NCBI GenBank assembly: GCA_948567375.1 | Contig: OX419759.1 | Span: forward strand, 7,222,744 to 7,286,743 | Origin: Lunularia cruciata | Lineage: Eukaryota > Streptophyta > Marchantiopsida > Lunulariales > Lunulariaceae | Length of the DNA: 64,000 bases | Reading direction: 5' to 3' | Shown: one piece after another, positions 59,219 to 64,000 of the stretch | Layout of the letters: each line of letters starts with the position of its first letter | Position numbering within the stretch: the stretch's first letter is position 1 | Position numbers and translations under genes: made by a program | The notes under the pieces: generated by a model | What the model was told of the DNA's origin: nothing | What the model saw: only the letters and a program-made list of their open reading frames with translations | Database searches by the model: none

Positions 59219-59832
59219 TGTAACAATATGGAGTTTATAAATGAGTTAGAGTTAGTTGAGATTAACAAAGTAGCAAACATGCCAAATTAGCCAAGAATTA
59301 TAAGAGTATTCTATAAGCATCTAAGAAGCTTCTAGAAACCTTCAAAGTGTTGTGTAACGTGTATGCCAAGTGCCAACTTCTAGGAGGAAGCTTCTTGGCT
59401 AGCTTAGCTTGCACACCACGTGGATGGCTTCTAGAAGGAAATGTCTTAAGAAGTTTCTTGACTAGCTTAACTTGCATGCCAAGTAGGCGGCTTCTAGAAT
59501 AAAGCTCCTCGGTTAACTTATCTTGCACTCTAAGAAGGTTGCTTTTAGGAAGCTTCTCAAGAGCTTTGTATGTTCATTATAAATACCAAACCCCAAGCTC
59601 ATGCTAGGTATTCGGAGTTTTGTTTATTCAAGAGTCCCAATGTGATCGGTTAACTTATCTTGCACTCTAAGAAGGTTGCTTTTAGGAAGCTTCTCAAGAG
59701 CTTTGTATGTTCATTATAAATACCAAACCCCAAGCTCATGCTAGGTATTTGGAGTTTTGTTTATTCAAGAGTCCCAATGTGATCTGTCACTCCAAACTTC
59801 CATTCTCCTATTTCTTTCCTTGGTCTTTGACA
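59219..59832 (+). mobile_element. Solo LTR of the chromovirus family, reversed, with internal duplication
   Basis: This is homologous to the reverse complement of the 422-bp LTRs (TGTAACAATATGGAGTTTA start; CATCTAAGAAGCTTCTAGAAA; ATTATAAATACCAAA; TCTCCTATTTCTTTCCTTGG) and ends TTTGACA. The flanks GCTTG (59214-59218) and ACTTG (59833-59837) are a one-mismatch 5-base duplication. It is 614 bases long because of a 137-bp tandem duplication at 59510-59783. Confidence 0.85.
59510..59783 (+). repeat. 137-bp tandem duplication carrying the LTR TATA box
   Basis: Units 59510-59646 and 59647-59783 differ at about one position. Each contains TATAAATAC (59578-59586 and 59715-59723) and the downstream transcription start region, so the LTR has two complete core promoters in tandem. 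Confidence 0.95.
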
Positions 59833-59849
59833 ACTTGGATGCAATACCA

Positions 59850-61277
59850 TTAGCTAGACATATTATTTGGAGGTGGAAATCAGCTTGGTTATATCTGGAA
59901 TTATGTTATATATGATGGTCTAAGTAGATCAAATAAAGGTGTCACCAAAAGAGTATTTTTACTAATAAGGTAGAGGCCAAAAACACCTTGAAAGCTTCAA
60001 TGCCAATTTCACCCTTTATGGGAAAAGGCATTGCCTTCTCCTCCCATATTTGTCTCATCAAGAGTTTTCCAACGTTACCTCACTCATGCTTTTCTTAGCT
60101 TCTTATGGAAAGATTCTCTAAAAATTCTCTCTAGTCAAACTTGTTTGACCAACCAGATAGGACAAGGATTGACATGTCATCCATCCATGAAACTAATCTA
60201 AGGGTAAAGCTCATTGACATATCACCAACCATGTATCTGATCCAAAGGTAGAACTCCCTTTAAGGGATCCTTCTTGCTATATAGTAAAGACAAGGTGCTC
60301 CTTTGGGGGCATCAGAGTATTGAGGGCTGAAGGCTTGTATTTCTCCTCTTGTGTTTCTCTTGGTTCTCTTGTCCTCAAAAAATTACATTGGGTTGTATGT
60401 TTATATTCACCTACTTGACCTAACATCAAGGAACTACAAAGATAACAATGCTTTGGAGGTAAAGCATGGGATTATGAGTACTCATTGATCCTTTATCTAT
60501 TTTTTGGCTCATATTGAATACTCCTAGGGCTGACCAATCCTGTAATACCAAGGGTTAGCCATATGATCTAGATGTGAAATTCGGTTTGGTAACATCTAGA
60601 ATGATGTTATACATGATGGTCAAAATAGATCAGATAGAAGTATCACCAAAAGAGTACGTCCACTAATAGGGCAGAAACCGAAATAGATTTGAGAACCTTA
60701 GAACCAATAACTAGACATATGATTTAAAGGTGAGAATTGGTTTGGTAACATCTGGAAGGATGTTACACATGATGGACTAAACAGATCAGAAAGAGGTATC
60801 ACCAAAAGGGGACTTCTACTAATAGAGTAGGAACCAAAATATGCCTGAAATCTTTGAAGGCAATTTTGGAGGCCTGAACGGATGAATTAGGCCTCAAAAA
60901 TGTGCAGATCCCCCCCAACATGGAATAGGTTGGCCTTCCCTTCTCCCTGCTTTGTCTCGTCAAGAGCTTTCCAATGGTTCCTTACTCACGTGATTCTGAG
61001 ATTCCTACAAGAAGATTCCCTAAAAGATTCCCTCCAGTCAAAGCTTGTTTGACCAACCAGATAGGACCTAGACCAGACAGGTCACCCATCCAAGTAAGTA
61101 ATCCAAGGGTGGAGCTTGATGACATGTCACCTATCTGTGTCCCTAATCCTATGGTGGAGCTTCCTTGGAGGAGATCCTCTTTGTCTATATAATAAAGAGA
61201 AGGTGCTCCCTTGGGGCATCAAATGTTTGAGTGTGCAATCTATGTTTTCTCTCTTCTCTTGTCCTCGGAGTATTACA
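59850..61277 (+). mobile_element. Cluster of LTR-like family B copies
   Basis: Three direct copies lie in a row: about 59850-60387 (ends AATTACA), a short one at about 60540-60690, and about 60700-61277 (ends ATTACA). They share GACATAT.ATTT, GGTTTGGTAACATCTGGAA, ATGTTA.A.ATGATGG, GTATCACCAAAAG, GTTTGACCAACCAGATAGGA, AGGTGCTCC.TTGG, CATCA.A.T.TTTGAG and TCTCTTGTCCTC. The copies at 35915 and 41233 are reversed. I found no flanking duplications, so exact borders are uncertain. Confidence 0.65.
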
Positions 61278-61987
61278 AATCCTCTTGCAAAAGCCTATGA
61301 ATCCTAGAGGTGGTCTTTTGATGTCTTGATGCATCATCCTCATGGGTTAGAAAGAGTAAAGTTTATTGTGAGAAAAGAGCTAATAAGGTCTAAGTAGAGA
61401 TATCTCTCTATTGGGCATCTACCAAGATAACTTGTGATAGTAAGAGGAACATAGAGCACACTAGATGCTGTAAGTGGATCATAACATACATATGTGGTCT
61501 AGGTAACCAAGTAAAAATGCCTAAATAAGACCAGGAGAATGTAACAATGAGTGTGAGTCTGATGAGGCTTGAATAGATATGAGAAGAATATGAGGGAAGA
61601 AGTTATGAAGAGAAGTGACATCCAATCTCCTCTATCAACATTGAGATATTCCTCTATATTGTGCTAAGATAATCCCTCCCCATAGATTATCTGGATAAGA
61701 TTGTGTAAGTTGTTAATGAGGCAGTATACAAGGATGTGCTAAGGGCACAAATGGAAGAGTATGGATGAATGTGATTGTGTGGTGTGGTGTGGTGGGGTGG
61801 GTTGGTAGACCTAGGAAGAGGAGCCATGGGAAGGATACTTGGAGTGAGTGTGATAAAAGATGTGGGCTCTTTTATAAGAGAATCAATTTGTGTAGAATCC
61901 TTTATTGGTCCGGGTAAAGTACATGATATAGAATCCAAGGGACTCCATCTACATGAACCTGATTGACTATAGATGTGTGTTGGTAAA
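61278..61987. other. Gene-free stretch
   Basis: I see nothing identifiable; a short GTGTGGTGTGGTGTGGTGGGG run occurs at 61775-61798. Confidence 0.4.
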
Positions 61988-62032
61988 AGAAGAAGAAGAA
62001 TTAAATTAAATTAAATTAAATTAAATTAAATT

Positions 62033-62122
<90 letters not shown>
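61988..62122. repeat. Compound microsatellite (AGA)n-(TTAAA)n-(TA)n-(GA)n
   Basis: A short AGAAGAAGAAGAA run is followed by about seven TTAAA units (62001-62037), roughly 34 TA units (to 62104) and nine GA units. Length may vary between individuals or be uncertain in assembly. Confidence 0.97.
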
Positions 62123-63149
62123 ATGAATGGGATGCTAGATGAGGAGGAGTATTGTCTATGGTAGTTCTTTTAAGTCCCATGCTAAAGAACAGAAGTAAGA
62201 TGTACTATTCAAAGTATTCTTGCCCACAAAAATATAAGAATAATAATACATAAACCCCAAAAGGTAGAACACATAATAGAGATAATACCAAACAAAGAAG
62301 AAAAAGGAGAAAACAAAGTAAAGACAAAAGAAAGAAAAAACAAATGAAGATGTGAGAAGTTGACTATTTGCGACCAAAGATGATCACCCTTCCTCTAAAC
62401 TTTGTTCCAAACTCAGGTCAATCCTCAACACAAAATGTATACCTTTTGCTACCCCATCACCAATCCGATGGAATCTGCCCTAAACTCTAAACTGATCTCC
62501 TAACTCACCTAAACTAGCATCGGAACCTGAAATCTTCTTAGCCATGACCCCTAGTTACAACTCCTAACTCATCTTACAAAGACAGGGAACCTAAAATCTT
62601 CTAGTCATGACCACTTAGGTGCTAGGCTTAAATCGTATCTCGAGTGTACAATAAGAGAATAGGAGGTTTCAATAAGTGTTTTATTTTATATTATTTCGCA
62701 TTAACATCCGTACAATTGTTTCCGGATATTTATGGGAAGTCTATGGGTGGAGTTGGGGATACAAGCCTTCATCTAGTGAGCGAGATTATCTTTAGTTGTA
62801 AAATATATAAGGATTTTTAGTGTTACGAGAGATTTTATAAATTTTAATATAAAAAAATATAATTAATGACCTTGAATAAAATGCATGGAAAAAATTTATA
62901 ATATATAATATATTCATAACTTTAACTAAATGATTAAATTAAACCTCTTCGTTCCACTAGTCGCATGTGAAATCAAATTCCACTACATGGTCCACCCTAT
63001 TGAAGCGCACGTGAAATTAAAATAATTCATGCATGTGAAGTCAGAATGAGACTGGCATGAGTTGTCATGAGTTGATCGTTTCATTTGTTGATCACGTGAG
63101 GAGTGCAGACTAGACTAGAGTGGGTCATTTTAGTAAAATAAGAGAATCG
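62123..63149. other. Gene-free, AT-rich stretch
   Basis: No gene or repeat can be named. Confidence 0.4.
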
Positions 63150-63190
63150 TTTTAACGTTCCCTCCCTTTTATGGTAAACTTCGGATCTCT

Positions 63191-63348
63191 AAGGGTTTCT
63201 GCGTTATCCATAAATAGCCGAATCAAAACCCCTAATGGGTTTCTTATTGCCTCATTTCCTGAGTCAGGCCACGCTCCTGCATTGGCAGCAGGCCAAGCTG
63301 TTCTCCTATTCCGTCTTGTTACTTGTTGCTCTCCCAAACCCTAAACCC
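63191..63348 (+). promoter_or_regulatory. Probable promoter with TATA box and telo-box
   Basis: CATAAATAG at 63209-63217 resembles a TATA box, and 120 bases downstream lies AAACCCTAAACCC (63336-63348), with a reversed telo-box core AAGGGTTT at 63191-63198. TATA plus telo-box in the leader is typical of plant ribosomal protein and translation genes. A plus-strand gene may begin here and leave the window, but no coding exon could be identified; a small ATG frame at 63380 is only 24 codons. Confidence 0.35.
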
Positions 63349-64000
63349 TTCCTCACTGAATTCCCAAAGACCCCAAAAACATGAAGTCTCCATTTCAGTT
63401 AGTTTGGATCAAAATTTCCATGGACCATATTGTGACCTTCCGCCCGCGATAAAGCTCAAGCTCGCGTTAAAGTAACCGGGAGTATCGGTCTATCATGGGC
63501 ACAGTTATCGAGAATTCCGCCCTACCCTCCCCTCCCCTCCCCTCCCGATTTTACTCCTTTTCACAGGTTCATAGGTTCTTCACAGCAATCATAATCTGGG
63601 ATATTGATGATCATTGCGTTCTATATATAGTAAACTTGATGCCGGTACACCTCCCGAGAGCACAAAGCATTCATAGCAAATAATCCCGTCCGTCAGTCCT
63701 CTTGTCACCAAATGATGACGCATGGACTGTGACTCGCCTTCTGCCTTGCTCTTGTAACACCCGTCGCTCACAATTGAGTGCACTCACTGCTTCTTGACGT
63801 GGTAGATTTCCATCTCGGTACCGTCTATCTTGTGAGGAGTTTGAATGCACATATAGCTCCAGGCGCGAGAACATCAAGACAGTTTGTTGAGCAGGTGTTG
63901 ATGGACTGGATCAAGGTATCAATTAAACTACTAGACAAGAGACATGGTTCAGAATAAAACCATCGTGTATACTTAATTGAGTATCGGATTCGGGAATCTT
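63349..64000. other. Right-edge stretch, no exon recognised
   Basis: A (CCTCC)n run sits at 63525-63546. The minus-strand frames at 63589-63877 have no recognisable domain. It may be the leader or first intron of a gene continuing beyond the window. Confidence 0.35.

Noticed and set aside
1..64000. tRNA and rRNA genes, CRISPR arrays
   Set aside because: I looked for GGTTCGA-type B boxes in plausible cloverleaf settings and for regularly spaced identical repeats; none was convincing, and the genome is eukaryotic.

Overview
The window looks like nuclear DNA of a land plant. Its genes are spliced with standard GT-AG introns, and their products are plant-type: a HUB/BRE1 relative, TRAPPC1, an EXPP1-like secreted protein and an At4g12700-like type II membrane protein. 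Plant telo-box motifs are present, and the chromovirus carries the usual plant initiator-Met primer site. A non-seed plant such as a moss or liverwort is plausible from the compact genes and the intermixed retroposons. No marker here fixes the species, so that is inference only.

Layout. At 1481-6198 (+) lies a nine-exon gene for a 367-residue coiled-coil protein. It matches the middle of HUB1/HUB2 (BRE1) H2B ubiquitin ligases but has no RING finger. From 6199 to 18677 I recognise no gene; the stretch holds a near-perfect hairpin, a diverged segmental duplication, minisatellite-like arrays and short 3' ends of one retroposon family. At 18678-20489 (-) is a single-exon gene for a type II membrane, glycosyltransferase-like protein. 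The stretch 20490-30235 is mostly gene-free, with a roughly 100-bp repeat family carrying a conserved hairpin and a retroposon copy. At 30236-32312 (-) is a complete four-exon TRAPPC1 (BET5) gene with a telo-box leader region upstream.

From 33.5 kb to 45.9 kb the sequence turns AT-rich and repeat-dominated. It contains non-LTR-type reverse transcriptase fragments, a solo LTR with intact target-site duplication, LTR-like family B copies and a 158-bp tandem duplication. At 46194-47948 (+) is a three-exon EXPP1-like gene. At 51905-57551 (-) is an almost complete but inactivated Ty3/gypsy chromovirus with two 422-bp LTRs, a CACTA target-site duplication, PBS, gag, protease, RT, RNase H, integrase and chromodomain. 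It sits inside an older dispersed repeat. The tail of the window holds a related solo LTR with a duplicated core promoter, a cluster of family B copies, a compound microsatellite and a telo-box/TATA promoter-like region near the right edge.

The genes do not form one pathway. TRAPPC1 (ER-Golgi tethering), the type II membrane protein and the EXPP1-like protein all belong to the secretory system, while the BRE1-like protein would relate to chromatin. The observations I rate most highly are the RING-less HUB/BRE1 relative, the heat-shock-element arrays upstream of the TATA box in the chromovirus LTR family, and the retroposon 3' end with two built-in hairpins that recurs across the window.
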